46,576 nt of DNA from Clostridia bacterium (GCA_900769565.1 CAAGHC010000050.1:1-46576), one strand, 5' to 3'. Shown: positions 32,811 to 40,982, numbered from the stretch's first letter. A program made the numbers and translations. The notes: generated from the sequence alone by a model not told the origin.

Positions 32811-33470
32811 ATGTTCAATTTGCTCGCTTTAAGCGACGTTTCACAAAATTTAGTTAGTAGTTTAACTAACTCGCTTGGCTTTTGGTATTTAATAATACTA
32901 AATGGTTTCGGCGTTATCGCAATGATATTAAAGGTGATTGAATACCAGTTGAAAAGTAGGAATATGGCTTTGGTGCTTGCCGTTATCGGAACTACCTGTT
33001 GGCTTTTCTACTTTGCTTTTCAGGGTGATTTTACTAGCGCTATCGTAACGGTAATAGGCGTGTTGCAATTCTTGGTGTTTTTCCAAAGGGGAAAGCACGC
33101 TTGGGCTAACAGTATTTGGTGGCTATTTTTATCACTATCATTACAGCTTGTAACGGGCTTAATAACCTTTGCCGTATGGCACGACGCATTTGCGCTACTT
33201 GCGGGACTTTTCGGCTCTGCCGCTTACTTTATGATTAGTAAGAAAAAGTATAGGGCAATGTCCTTTTTCTATGCGGGTTTTTGGGTTGCAAACAGCGTGT
33301 TAAAGTGGTACATAATTGCATTGCTCAACGACGCATTTGCATTCATTTCCGTTTCGATTGCGATTATTAGGTTTGACGTTATACCTAAAATTAAAGAAAG
33401 AAAAAACAAAAAGGCTAGCGAAAAAATCGCTAGCGAACAATTACAAAATCAAACTCAAATTAAAGAGTAA
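32811..33470 (+). CDS. YgjV-like inner membrane protein, copy B
   Basis: This is the 219-residue paralogue of the preceding gene, with the same helix pattern: WYLIILNGFGV and KVIEYQLKSR at the start, then WLFYFAFQGDFTSAI, AYFMISKKKYRAMSFF and a closing ISVSIAIIRFDVIPK. The C-terminal tail is longer, charged and rich in Lys, Glu and Gln (about residues 195-219), and probably cytoplasmic. An inverted repeat AATTCG-T-CGAATT lies just before the gene, and no ribosome site is obvious. It is followed by dnaJ after 28 bases. The location inside the HrcA-controlled operon means both copies should be heat induced. Family membership is by motif resemblance, and no biochemical role is established. Confidence 0.72.
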   Translation: MFNLLALSDVSQNLVSSLTNSLGFWYLIILNGFGVIAMILKVIEYQLKSRNMALVLAVIGTTCWLFYFAFQGDFTSAIVTVIGVLQFLVFFQRGKHAWANSIWWLFLSLSLQLVTGLITFAVWHDAFALLAGLFGSAAYFMISKKKYRAMSFFYAGFWVANSVLKWYIIALLNDAFAFISVSIAIIRFDVIPKIKERKNKKASEKIASEQLQNQTQIKE

Positions 33471-33498
33471 AATAATACTGACTTATAATAGGTAACTT

Positions 33499-34644
33499 AT
33501 GGCTAAAGATTATTACAAAACTCTTGGCGTAGACAAAAACGCCACTCAAGACGACATAAAAAAGGCGTACAGAACGCTTGTTAAAAAGTATCACCCCGAC
33601 CTTCACCCTGGCGACGCTGTCGCTGCGGAAAAGTTTAAGGAAATTAACGAGGCAAACGAAGTTTTATCCGACGAGAAAAAGCGTAAGAACTACGACACTT
33701 TCGGTGACCCGAACGGTGGAATGGGTGGTTTTGGCGGAGGCGCTGGCGGTGGTTTCGGTGGCTTTGGCGACTTTGGTGGTTTCGGCGATATTTTCGGCGA
33801 CATTTTCGGTGGTTTCGGTGGACAAAGAAGTAGGGCTCAAACAAAAACCAAGGGTAGCGACATTCAGATTGAAGTTTCTTTAAGTTTTCTCGATGCAGCA
33901 AAAGGTTGCCGTCGTGAAATCGTTTATAACAGAAACGAACCTTGCAAAAGTTGCAAAGGCACGGGCGCAAAGGGTGGCACGGCATATAAAACTTGTGAAA
34001 AATGCGGTGGCACGGGACAAGTACAATACACGACTAGCAACGGGTTTTTCCGTTCGGTTAGCGTAAAGCCTTGCGACGAGTGTAGGGGTACGGGTAAAAA
34101 GATTATCGACAGTTGTAAGGACTGTTCGGGTAAGGGTTACGTTAAAACTAGTACTAAAGTTGTTTTAGATATTCCCGCAGGTGCAGATACGGGCAGCTAT
34201 ATAAGAAAGGCAGGTTTTGGCGAGGCAAGTAAAAACGGTGGTGAGGCAGGTGACCTTATCGTAGTTATGAAGGTTGAGCCAAGCAAGATATTCAAACGCA
34301 AAAATTTTGACCTTTACGTGGAAGTTCCCGTAAGTTTTATAACAGCAACGCTTGGTGGTACTATAAAAATACCACTTATCGACGAAACTATGGATTACAC
34401 TATTCCAGAAGGAACGCAGAGTGGAAAGATGTTCATGGTAAGGGGTAAGGGTATTAGGTCTACACGTGGTATAGGCGACCTTTATATAATCGTTACGGTT
34501 GAAGTGCCTTCTAAAATATCTAAAGAGCAAAGAAAAGCGTTAGAGCAGTTTGAAAAACAATCGGAAATCAAACAATGCCCGCAAATGAAAAAATATAAAG
34601 ACAATATGGAAAGTATGTACGGACAAAACCCGTACGAAAAATAG
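33499..34644 (+). CDS. dnaJ: Chaperone DnaJ (Hsp40)
   Basis: DnaJ delivers unfolded clients to DnaK and stimulates its ATPase. The 381-residue type I protein has a J domain with the HPD motif (YHPDLHPG at about residues 32-39) and a long Gly/Phe-rich region at about 73-115. Four CxxCxGxG zinc-binding repeats follow (CKSCKGTG, CEKCGGTG, CDECRGTG, CKDCSGKG), then the C-terminal substrate domains. The start ATG follows a modest TAGGTAA site. It comes after the two YgjV-like genes and is followed three bases later by prmA, continuing the conserved Firmicutes order. Confidence 0.96.
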   Translation: MAKDYYKTLGVDKNATQDDIKKAYRTLVKKYHPDLHPGDAVAAEKFKEINEANEVLSDEKKRKNYDTFGDPNGGMGGFGGGAGGGFGGFGDFGGFGDIFGDIFGGFGGQRSRAQTKTKGSDIQIEVSLSFLDAAKGCRREIVYNRNEPCKSCKGTGAKGGTAYKTCEKCGGTGQVQYTTSNGFFRSVSVKPCDECRGTGKKIIDSCKDCSGKGYVKTSTKVVLDIPAGADTGSYIRKAGFGEASKNGGEAGDLIVVMKVEPSKIFKRKNFDLYVEVPVSFITATLGGTIKIPLIDETMDYTIPEGTQSGKMFMVRGKGIRSTRGIGDLYIIVTVEVPSKISKEQRKALEQFEKQSEIKQCPQMKKYKDNMESMYGQNPYEK

Positions 34645-34647
34645 ATT

Positions 34648-35580
34648 ATGAGTAAATTTACAGAACTTACCGTTTCAACTACGCATATAGGTGGGGAATT
34701 AGTTAGCGACGTGCTTTGGAATTATACCGAATTAGGTGTAGTTATATCGGACGTTATGGACGTTATTCAACTTGCAAAAGAAGGAAAAACGTGGGATTAT
34801 GCTGACGAAAGTATTTTTTCTGCCGATAAAACCGTGCTCGTAAAAGCGTATTTCCCTATAGAAAATCCAAAAAGTTTAATTGATGCAGAGCGAGATTTGA
34901 TTTTGTTAAAACAAAATAGTCCGCTTGATTTAGGCACGCTTGAAACGAGCAAAAGAGTGATAGACGGCGACCTTTGGCGCGAGCAATGGAAAGAACATTT
35001 TAAGCCTATACATATCGGCAAAATCGTAATAGTTCCCGAATGGATAAAGTATTGCCCCAAATCGGACGAAACGGTTGTTTTACTAGATTCTAATATGGCG
35101 TTTGGTACGGGTGAACACGAAACTACGTCTATGTGCGTAGAGTTTTTGGGTGAATTCGTAAGCAAGGACGACGTGGTTTTAGACGTTGGTTGCGGTAGTG
35201 GTATTTTAGGTATTACGGCAAGCAAGATAGGCGCTAAAAACGTTATTATGACCGATATTGACGAGTGCGCTATCGTTGCAACCGAACACAATATGAAACT
35301 TAACGGCGTAACTAACGGCGTGGTTATGCTTAAAAACTTACTAGACGATAATACCGTTAAAGGAAACGTGATAGTGTGCAACATTATGGCGGACGTTTTA
35401 ATTGCGTTTGCCCCCTTTATAGGCGCAAACATAATTAAAGGTGGCGTTATTATTCTTTCTGGTATACTCGTTGACAAATTACCGTTAGTGAAAAAGGCTT
35501 ATCTTGATGCCGGCTTTGATTTTGAAAAGGAAAAAATCAAGGGCGAATGGTCGGCGCTCGTTATGAGGGTGAAAAAGTGA
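34648..35580 (+). CDS. prmA: Ribosomal protein L11 methyltransferase
   Basis: PrmA trimethylates ribosomal protein L11 using S-adenosylmethionine. The 310-residue protein has the N-terminal L11-binding domain and a Rossmann methyltransferase domain with VVLDVGCGSGILGITASK at about residues 176-193. The preceding MAFGTGEHETTSMC segment and the later VCNIMADVLIAFAP (N-I-x-A-D type) motif are hallmark PrmA features. It starts three bases after dnaJ and overlaps mtaB by four bases (GTGA at 35577-35580). In Bacillus subtilis rsmE (yqeU) lies between prmA and mtaB; here it is missing. Confidence 0.94.
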   Translation: MSKFTELTVSTTHIGGELVSDVLWNYTELGVVISDVMDVIQLAKEGKTWDYADESIFSADKTVLVKAYFPIENPKSLIDAERDLILLKQNSPLDLGTLETSKRVIDGDLWREQWKEHFKPIHIGKIVIVPEWIKYCPKSDETVVLLDSNMAFGTGEHETTSMCVEFLGEFVSKDDVVLDVGCGSGILGITASKIGAKNVIMTDIDECAIVATEHNMKLNGVTNGVVMLKNLLDDNTVKGNVIVCNIMADVLIAFAPFIGANIIKGGVIILSGILVDKLPLVKKAYLDAGFDFEKEKIKGEWSALVMRVKK

Positions 35581-36815
35581 AAGCCGTAGTTTTTACGCTT
35601 GGCTGTAAGGTTAACGAGTGTGAGAGCGATTCGTTGATGACGGGACTAAAAAATATAGGCTATCAAGTGAGCGATAAATTAGTTCCGGCTGACCTTTATA
35701 TTGTTAACACTTGTGCCGTGACGGCAGAGGCAGAGAAAAAATCTCGTCAAACGGCAAGCAGAATAAAAAAACTTAATCCCAACGCAAAAATAATTTTTAC
35801 GGGTTGCGCTACCGAGAAAAACCCCAAAGCATTTTCTTCTAAATCGGATGATTATCTGGTTACGGGGGTTTTTAAAAAGGGCGAAATATTAAAGATGCTT
35901 GACCAAACGGGCGAACGCTTGTGTGAAAACTCTACCGAGTTTGAAGAGTTGTTGCCTGCTAATACTTTAAGAGCAAGGCATTTTGTAAAAGTTCAAGACG
36001 GATGCAATAATTTTTGCAGTTATTGCATTATACCGTATCTTCGTGGAAGAAATAGGGCTAGAAACCCTGAAAGCGTAATTGCAGAAATTAAGGCGTTAGC
36101 GCCTAAAGAAACTGTAATTAACGGAATAAACCTTTCTGCCTATAATTATAACGGCGTTACACTTGCGGGGCTTATGAAATCGATTAAAGGACTAGATACT
36201 AGAATTCGACTAGGCTCGTTAGAAGTTGGCGTTATAGACCACGAATTCTTATCGGCTTTAAGAGAGTTAAAGGATTTTGCACAGCATTTTCATTTGTCAT
36301 TGCAATCGGGGTCGGACAGCGTATTAAAGAAAATGAATAGACACTATACTGCAAATCAGTATGCAGAAAAGGTCGATTTAATTAGAGAATATTTTCCGTT
36401 TGCAGGGATAACCACCGACATAATAGCAGGATTTCCTACCGAAACTGAAGAGAATTTTAATGAAACGCTTGAACTAATTGATAGGGTAAAGTTTTCGGAT
36501 ATTCACCCCTTCCCGTTCAGTCCTAGATGTGGAACGGTTGCATTCAAGATGAAAGATTTGCCACCCGAAGTGAAAAAACAGCGCCTAGACATATTGCTTG
36601 AAAAAAAGCACGAATGTAAGCAAAGGTTTTCTACGCTTATGACGGGAAAGACGGAAAGGTTCTTGTTTGAAGAGTTTAAGGACGGATATTCTCAAGGATA
36701 TTCGGGTAATTATTTAAGGCTTTACGTTGAAGATTTTATCGACGACGGCAGAATAAAGACTGTTAAGATATTAAAACCGTATAAAGACGGGGCTATTGCC
36801 CAAGTGGAGGAGTAA
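35577..36815 (+). CDS. mtaB: tRNA t6A37 methylthiotransferase MtaB
   Basis: MtaB inserts sulfur and a methyl group into t6A at position 37 of ANN-reading tRNAs. It is a radical SAM enzyme with two 4Fe-4S clusters. The N-terminal domain starts VFTLGCKVNECES and has further cysteines in NTCAVT and TGCATE. The radical SAM motif CNNFCSYC is near residue 142, followed by IPYLRGRNRAR. The C terminus after about residue 350 is a TRAM-type RNA-binding segment. The GTG start at 35577 overlaps the prmA stop and follows GAGGGTGA; an ATG at 35547 inside prmA is in frame but has no comparable ribosome site. The chosen start gives 412 residues. Confidence 0.93.
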   Translation: MKAVVFTLGCKVNECESDSLMTGLKNIGYQVSDKLVPADLYIVNTCAVTAEAEKKSRQTASRIKKLNPNAKIIFTGCATEKNPKAFSSKSDDYLVTGVFKKGEILKMLDQTGERLCENSTEFEELLPANTLRARHFVKVQDGCNNFCSYCIIPYLRGRNRARNPESVIAEIKALAPKETVINGINLSAYNYNGVTLAGLMKSIKGLDTRIRLGSLEVGVIDHEFLSALRELKDFAQHFHLSLQSGSDSVLKKMNRHYTANQYAEKVDLIREYFPFAGITTDIIAGFPTETEENFNETLELIDRVKFSDIHPFPFSPRCGTVAFKMKDLPPEVKKQRLDILLEKKHECKQRFSTLMTGKTERFLFEEFKDGYSQGYSGNYLRLYVEDFIDDGRIKTVKILKPYKDGAIAQVEE

Positions 36816-36819
36816 GATT

Positions 36820-37161
36820 ATGAAAGATTGTTTGTTTTGCAAAATTATTGCAGGGGAAATTCCCGCAACCAAAATGTATGAAGACGAAAATATGATTATT
36901 ATAAAAGACATTGACCCAAAGGCCAAAAATCATTTTTTATGTATTCCAAAATCGCACTTCAAACTTTTAGCAGAAATGGATGAAAAGCAAAGTGAAATGG
37001 TAAGAAAATGCCTTTTAACCATACCTAAACTTGAAAAGGAATTAGGGCTTGAAAATGGTTATAGGTTGGTTATAAACCAAGGCGAAGATGCCGGTCAAAC
37101 GGTGTTCCATTTGCACATTCACATTCTTTCAGGGCAAAAAATGGGTTGGACACCCGCATAA
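36820..37161 (+). CDS. HIT-family nucleotide hydrolase
   Basis: This small cytoplasmic protein of 113 residues belongs to the histidine triad family (Hint branch), which hydrolyses purine nucleoside phosphoramidates or dinucleoside polyphosphates. The N terminus has CLFCKIIAGEIP with paired cysteines common in the group, then the DINPKA-like DIDPKAKNHFL segment, and the catalytic FHLHIHIL triad near residues 99-106. The C terminus GQKMGWTPA also fits. It starts five bases after mtaB with a GGAGGAG ribosome site, closing the operon before a strong terminator. HIT genes are common near this cluster in Firmicutes. The natural substrate is unknown. Confidence 0.93.
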   Translation: MKDCLFCKIIAGEIPATKMYEDENMIIIKDIDPKAKNHFLCIPKSHFKLLAEMDEKQSEMVRKCLLTIPKLEKELGLENGYRLVINQGEDAGQTVFHLHIHILSGQKMGWTPA

Positions 37162-37200
37162 ACTAGTAACATCACGCATAAACATAAAATAATACGACCG

Positions 37201-37250
37201 AAAAAAGCAAGATTATCTAGAATACGATAACCTTGCTTTTTAAGTTTTTT
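37201..37250 (+). terminator. Intrinsic terminator of the heat-shock operon
   Basis: AAAAGCAAGATTATC at 37203-37217 pairs with GATAACCTTGCTTTT at 37226-37240 with one mismatch, and T runs follow. Confidence 0.9.
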
Positions 37251-37308
37251 AACTTATGTTTATGAATATAAATTATGAATATAAATTTATTAAAAGGGCA
37301 AAATCAAA

Positions 37309-37337
37309 TTGACATAAGAAAAGTTAAGTGATATAAT
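37309..37337 (+). promoter_or_regulatory. Promoter of the Wzc-like gene
   Basis: TTGACA at 37309-37314 and TATAAT at 37332-37337 have a 17-bp spacer. The leader to the start codon is about 110 nt. Confidence 0.87.
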
Positions 37338-37352
37338 TAGTTTTATCATAGG

Positions 37353-37398
37353 CGAGTTATGTGTTCATCTTGGCTTTGCAGTATATACTCGTTTTTTT
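37353..37398 (+). terminator. Possible attenuator in the Wzc-like gene leader
   Basis: CGAGTTAT at 37353-37360 can pair with ATATACTCG at 37383-37391 (one bulge), followed directly by seven Ts. It lies within the leader, between promoter and gene, so it could stop transcription early. The 22-base loop makes the stem less stable. Confidence 0.45.
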
Positions 37399-37403
37399 GC
37401 TAA
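37359..37403 (+). CDS. Possible 14-residue leader peptide
   Basis: ATG 37359 opens a frame reading MCSSWLCSIYSFFC that ends at TAA 37401-37403. It spans the whole attenuator-like stem and T run, so a ribosome moving along it would melt that structure. AGGCGAG three bases before the ATG is a mediocre ribosome site. The peptide has three cysteines and several aromatics. It may be a regulatory leader or an accident. Confidence 0.25.
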   Translation: MCSSWLCSIYSFFC

Positions 37404-37454
37404 TGACAAATTCTATACCATAATATTGTTTTTGGTGTTTGAATAGGAGAAAAA

Positions 37455-38726
37455 ATGGAACTTACTTTCAAAGACTTTATACGTGTGATTAAAAGGTATG
37501 CGCTTTTTATTGTGATAATAGCAGTTATCGGTGCTTTGGCGCTCGGAGGATACACTTATTTTTTGGTTAAACCTGAATATTCGTCAACGTCAACTCTTAA
37601 AACCGAGGCTGGAAAGAGTGGCAACGTTAAATATTATTACGATATTATTAGCAGTGATTCTATTTTAGTAAGCGTAGCAAACTCTGTTAAAGACAAGTAT
37701 CCTGATATTGACGTGGACGATATAAAGTCAATGCTTTCGTATACTCAAGAAGAGGGTTTTGAAACTTTTAAACTTATCGTTACGTGTAACGACCCAAATA
37801 TGTGTGCAGATTTATGTTACACAATAGCGCTTGCATCTACTGAATTTCCTATTTATAATAAAGAAACTTTAACGGTAATTACAAAGGCAGACGTGCCTAC
37901 TAGTGGATATCACCCTTATAAAAAGAATGCTGTAATCGGTGGGTTTGTAGGTTTAATTGCAGGTTTTGCGGTAGTATTTATCATATTGCTAACTGACAAA
38001 AGAATTTTTGAAAGTGACGATTTGACTAAAAATTTTGAAATTAAAGTTATCGGTGACATACCGAAAACGCAAATTCCGTTGGACGGTAACGTATTTTGTA
38101 GTTGTGCGCATCCTAACGTTAAGGAATCTTTTAGAAAATTAAGAACTAACGTTATCGACCTTACCGAAGATAGCGCTTGTAAAAAAGTTGCAATAACTAG
38201 TGCTGTTGACGGGGAAGGCAAGACTACCGTTGCTATCAACCTTGCTACTTCGATTTTGTTAAGTGATAAAAAGGTGCTTGTTATCGACGCAGATATGAAG
38301 ACGGGCGCGCTTACAGAAATGGTAGGGAAAGATGCGCAAGAAGGCTTATCTGATTATCTTAATGGAAAAGTAAGCGTAGCACCCGTAGTTAAGCTTGAAA
38401 ATGGTTTATCCGTACTTCCTGCTGGCGCTGTGTGTGAAAATTCTTCCGAACTTTTATATAGCGAAAAAATGAAGAAATTTTTAGATGAAGTTGGTAAAAA
38501 TTACGAGTTCGTAATTATAGATTTACCCGCAATTAACGAGTGTTCGGACGCGACGACTATTCACGCTAGCGTGGACGGTTATTTGATTTCAACTTTATCC
38601 GTCCTTTCTAATTCTAACAAAATAAGAAAGTCGATTGAGGAACTTAACCAACTTAACGCTAAAATCTACGGTTTTGTTCTAAACGGTGCAGGTAAAAAGT
38701 TAAAAAGTATTTCAGTCGAAGAATAA
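37455..38726 (+). CDS. Wzc-like polysaccharide co-polymerase fused to BY-kinase-type ATPase
   Basis: This 423-residue membrane protein joins a Wzz-type chain-length domain to a cytoplasmic bacterial tyrosine kinase-like ATPase. Helices are predicted near residues 14-34 and 159-179 and flank a rather short external loop. The kinase half has Walker A SAVDGEGKTT at 249-258, Walker A' VLVIDADMK at 274-282 and Walker B FVIIDLP at 352-358. The C terminus (KKLKSISVEE) has no tyrosine cluster, so the autophosphorylation tail typical of CpsD or Wzc is missing. Firmicutes usually split these two parts into two proteins. No glycosyltransferase or export genes are nearby. It has its own promoter and an unusual leader. 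The ribosome site is TAGGAGAA. Confidence 0.85.
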   Translation: MELTFKDFIRVIKRYALFIVIIAVIGALALGGYTYFLVKPEYSSTSTLKTEAGKSGNVKYYYDIISSDSILVSVANSVKDKYPDIDVDDIKSMLSYTQEEGFETFKLIVTCNDPNMCADLCYTIALASTEFPIYNKETLTVITKADVPTSGYHPYKKNAVIGGFVGLIAGFAVVFIILLTDKRIFESDDLTKNFEIKVIGDIPKTQIPLDGNVFCSCAHPNVKESFRKLRTNVIDLTEDSACKKVAITSAVDGEGKTTVAINLATSILLSDKKVLVIDADMKTGALTEMVGKDAQEGLSDYLNGKVSVAPVVKLENGLSVLPAGAVCENSSELLYSEKMKKFLDEVGKNYEFVIIDLPAINECSDATTIHASVDGYLISTLSVLSNSNKIRKSIEELNQLNAKIYGFVLNGAGKKLKSISVEE

Positions 38727-38740
38727 ATTAAGTTATAAAA

Positions 38741-38767
38741 AAACCACCATCATTGATGGTGGTTTTC
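38741..38767. terminator. Bidirectional terminator between convergent genes
   Basis: AAACCACCAT at 38741-38750 pairs with ATGGTGGTTT at 38756-38765. A-rich sequence before and T-rich sequence after let it serve both the Wzc-like gene and the minus-strand rubrerythrin. Confidence 0.9.
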
Positions 38768-38779
38768 TTTGTTTTGTTA

Positions 38780-39316
38780 TTAGTAATTTATTACACGCAA
38801 CATAAAGTATGATTGTGGGTGAGCGCAAACGGGACATTTGTTGGGCGCTTCAGCACCGTCGTGAATGTGACCGCAGTTTCTGCAAATCCAAACTGCTTTT
38901 TCATTCTTTTTAAATACCGTACCGTCTTCAATATTCTTAAGTAGGGCAAGGTATCTTTCTTCGTGTTCTTTTTCAATAGCGCCAACGCCTCTGAATAATC
39001 TTGCTATATCGTCAAAGCCTTCTTCTTCAGCGTCTTTGGCCATTTTAGCGTACATATCCGTCCATTCAAAGTTTTCACCGTTAGCAGCGTCTTTAAGGTT
39101 GTCGGGGGTAGCGCCTATACCGTCGTGTAAAAGCTTAAACCAAAGTTTAGCGTGTTCTTTTTCGTTATCAGCAGTTTCTAAAAAGAATGCGGCAATCTGT
39201 TCATAACCATCCTTTTTAGCCTTTGATGCGTAATAGGTGTACTTGTTGCGAGCCATTGATTCGCCTGCAAACGCTTCCATTAAATTTTTCTCTGTTTTAC
39301 TACCTTTTAATTCCAT
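38780..39316 (-). CDS. rbr: Rubrerythrin, classical domain order
   Basis: This 178-residue peroxide-reducing di-iron protein has the ferritin-like domain first (AFAGESMARNKYTYYASKA and ADNEKEHAKLWF near the N terminus, then GAIEKEHEERY). The rubredoxin-like site comes last (CRNCGHIHDG and CPVCAHPQSYF). This is the reverse of the domain order in the other rubrerythrin at 5526. The ribosome site AAGGAG lies before the ATG. It has its own consensus promoter and a terminator shared with the convergent Wzc-like gene. Having both forms suggests strong reliance on peroxide reduction without haem, typical of strict anaerobes. No clear PerR box was found at its promoter. Confidence 0.93.
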   Translation of the reverse strand: MELKGSKTEKNLMEAFAGESMARNKYTYYASKAKKDGYEQIAAFFLETADNEKEHAKLWFKLLHDGIGATPDNLKDAANGENFEWTDMYAKMAKDAEEEGFDDIARLFRGVGAIEKEHEERYLALLKNIEDGTVFKKNEKAVWICRNCGHIHDGAEAPNKCPVCAHPQSYFMLRVINY

Positions 39317-39356
39317 ATTATAACTCCTTATTTATTAGTTTTATTCTATTATTACC

Positions 39357-39385
39357 ATTATATACCAAATAAAAACACTTGTCAA
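39357..39385 (-). promoter_or_regulatory. Promoter of the minus-strand rubrerythrin
   Basis: On the minus strand TTGACA (39385-39380) and TATAAT (39362-39357) have a 17-bp spacer. Confidence 0.87.
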
Positions 39386-39442
39386 TACGGAATAAAAAAA
39401 TTTTATCTTATAAACTCGCTTTTTCGCTAGAAAATTTATAAT

Positions 39443-39483
39443 GAAAACAAAAACGGGCATTCCCTTTGTGGGTTGCCCGTTTT
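39443..39483 (-). terminator. Intrinsic terminator of glyS
   Basis: On the minus strand AAAACGGGCA (39483-39474) pairs with TGCCCGTTTT (39459-39450), followed by TGTTTTC. Confidence 0.88.
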
Positions 39484-39502
39484 AAACTTTTTTGGTCAAA
39501 AA

Positions 39503-40912
39503 TTAAAACTTAATTTTATCTTGAATGTAATTTTTAAGTTCTGCAATCGGAAGACGAATTTGTTCCATAGTATCACGGTCACGAATAGTAACTGCATTAT
39601 CTTCTAGAGTATCAAAGTCAATAGTAATGCAGTATGGCGTACCGATTTCGTCTTGACGACGATAACGCTTACCGATAGAACCGGACTCGTCAAAGTCAAC
39701 GGGGAAAGATTTGATAAGGTCAGAATAGATTTCGTCTGCCTTTTCAGAAAGTTTCTTGCTTAACGGTAAGATTGCTGCCTTGAACGGTGCGAGAGTGGGG
39801 TGTAAGTGAAGAACGGTTCTAACGTCGTTCTTTTCTGCATCCACAACTTCTTCGTCAAAAGCGTTGCAAAGTACGGCAAGTACCGTTCTTTCTACGCCAA
39901 GGCTAGGTTCAACAACGTAGGGAATATAACGTTCGTTGGTTTCTTGGTCAAAGTAAGATAAGTCTTTACCAGAAACGTTCTTGTGTTGAGTAAGGTCGTA
40001 ATCAGTTCTATCAGCAACGCCCCAAAGTTCGCCCCAACCGAAGGGGAATAAGAACTCGAAGTCGGTAGTTGCTTTTGAATAGAAACAAAGTTCTTCGGGG
40101 TCGTGGTCACGAAGTCTTAATTTATCTGCTTTGATGCCGATAGAAAGCAACCATTCGTGACAGAAAGTTCTCCAGTAGTTAAACCATTCAAGGTCAGTAC
40201 CAGGCTTACAGAAGAATTCAAGTTCCATTTGTTCGAATTCACGTACACGGAAGATAAAGTTGCCGGGCGTGATTTCGTTACGGAAAGATTTACCGATTTG
40301 AGCAATACCGAAAGGCATTTTCTTTCTAGTAGTACGTTGAACGTTTACGAAGTTAGTGAAAATACCTTGCGCCGTTTCAGGACGAAGATAAACGGTGTTT
40401 TTAGCATCTTCAGTAACGCCTTGGAAGGTCTTAAACATAAGGTTGAATTGACGAATGTCAGTAAAATTATGTTTTTTACAAGTGGGGCAAGGGATATTGT
40501 GTTCTTCAACGAAGTTTTTCATTTCTTCGTGAGAAAAAGCGTCGATAGGTTTTTCTAAAGTATATCCGTTTTCGCTAGCCCAGTCTTCAATGAGTTTGTC
40601 TGCTCTAAAACGTTCGTGACATTCACGGCAGTCCATAAGCGGGTCGGAAAAGCCTGCAAGGTGACCAGATGCAACCCAAGTTTGTGGGTTCATAAGAATA
40701 GCCGCGTCAAGCCCAACGTTAAGTTTGTTTTCGGTAACGAATTTTTGCCACCAAGCACGCTTTACGTTGTTTTTAAGTTCAACGCCTAAAGGACCGTAGT
40801 CCCAAGTGTTTGCAAGTCCGCCGTAAATTTCACTGCCGGGGAAAATAAAGCCCCTGCCTTTACATAGGTTTACGATTTTTTCCATAGTTGAAGTTACATT
40901 CTTTTCTTCCAT
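39503..40912 (-). CDS. glyS: Glycyl-tRNA synthetase, homodimer type
   Basis: This class II synthetase charges tRNA-Gly. The 469-residue protein is the single-chain alpha2 form (also called glyQS), not the separate alpha and beta chains. It begins with KGRGFIFPGSEIYGG, then the WDYGPLGVELKNN segment. Motif 2 lies around FRNEITPGNFIFRVREFEQMELEFF, and motif 3 near PYVVEPSLGVERTVLAVL. A C-terminal anticodon-binding domain follows. Cysteines in CRECHERF and CPTCKKHNF may bind zinc. A consensus promoter lies on the minus strand, and the ribosome site is AAAAGGAAAA. No T-box leader is visible, although T-boxes often precede this gene in Firmicutes. Confidence 0.96.
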   Translation of the reverse strand: MEEKNVTSTMEKIVNLCKGRGFIFPGSEIYGGLANTWDYGPLGVELKNNVKRAWWQKFVTENKLNVGLDAAILMNPQTWVASGHLAGFSDPLMDCRECHERFRADKLIEDWASENGYTLEKPIDAFSHEEMKNFVEEHNIPCPTCKKHNFTDIRQFNLMFKTFQGVTEDAKNTVYLRPETAQGIFTNFVNVQRTTRKKMPFGIAQIGKSFRNEITPGNFIFRVREFEQMELEFFCKPGTDLEWFNYWRTFCHEWLLSIGIKADKLRLRDHDPEELCFYSKATTDFEFLFPFGWGELWGVADRTDYDLTQHKNVSGKDLSYFDQETNERYIPYVVEPSLGVERTVLAVLCNAFDEEVVDAEKNDVRTVLHLHPTLAPFKAAILPLSKKLSEKADEIYSDLIKSFPVDFDESGSIGKRYRRQDEIGTPYCITIDFDTLEDNAVTIRDRDTMEQIRLPIAELKNYIQDKIKF

Positions 40913-40953
40913 GACGTTTTCCTTTTATTTTGTCTTATTTTTTTATCTTATAC

Positions 40954-40982
40954 ATTGTACATTATTGTTTAATTTTAGTCAA
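40954..40982 (-). promoter_or_regulatory. Promoter of glyS
   Basis: On the minus strand TTGACT (40982-40977) and TACAAT (40959-40954) are 17 bp apart. The leader of about 35 nt is too short for a T-box. Confidence 0.82.

Noticed and set aside
33710..33840. Repetitive GGT-rich tract
   Set aside because: It encodes the normal Gly/Phe-rich region of DnaJ.
34797..35477. 226-residue minus-strand frame inside prmA
   Set aside because: Antisense shadow of a clearly conserved gene; Ser/Thr/Pro-rich composition and no ribosome site.
39317..39400. PerR box at the classical rubrerythrin promoter
   Set aside because: The AT-rich bases around the -10 box lack a symmetrical 7-1-7 repeat like that at perR.
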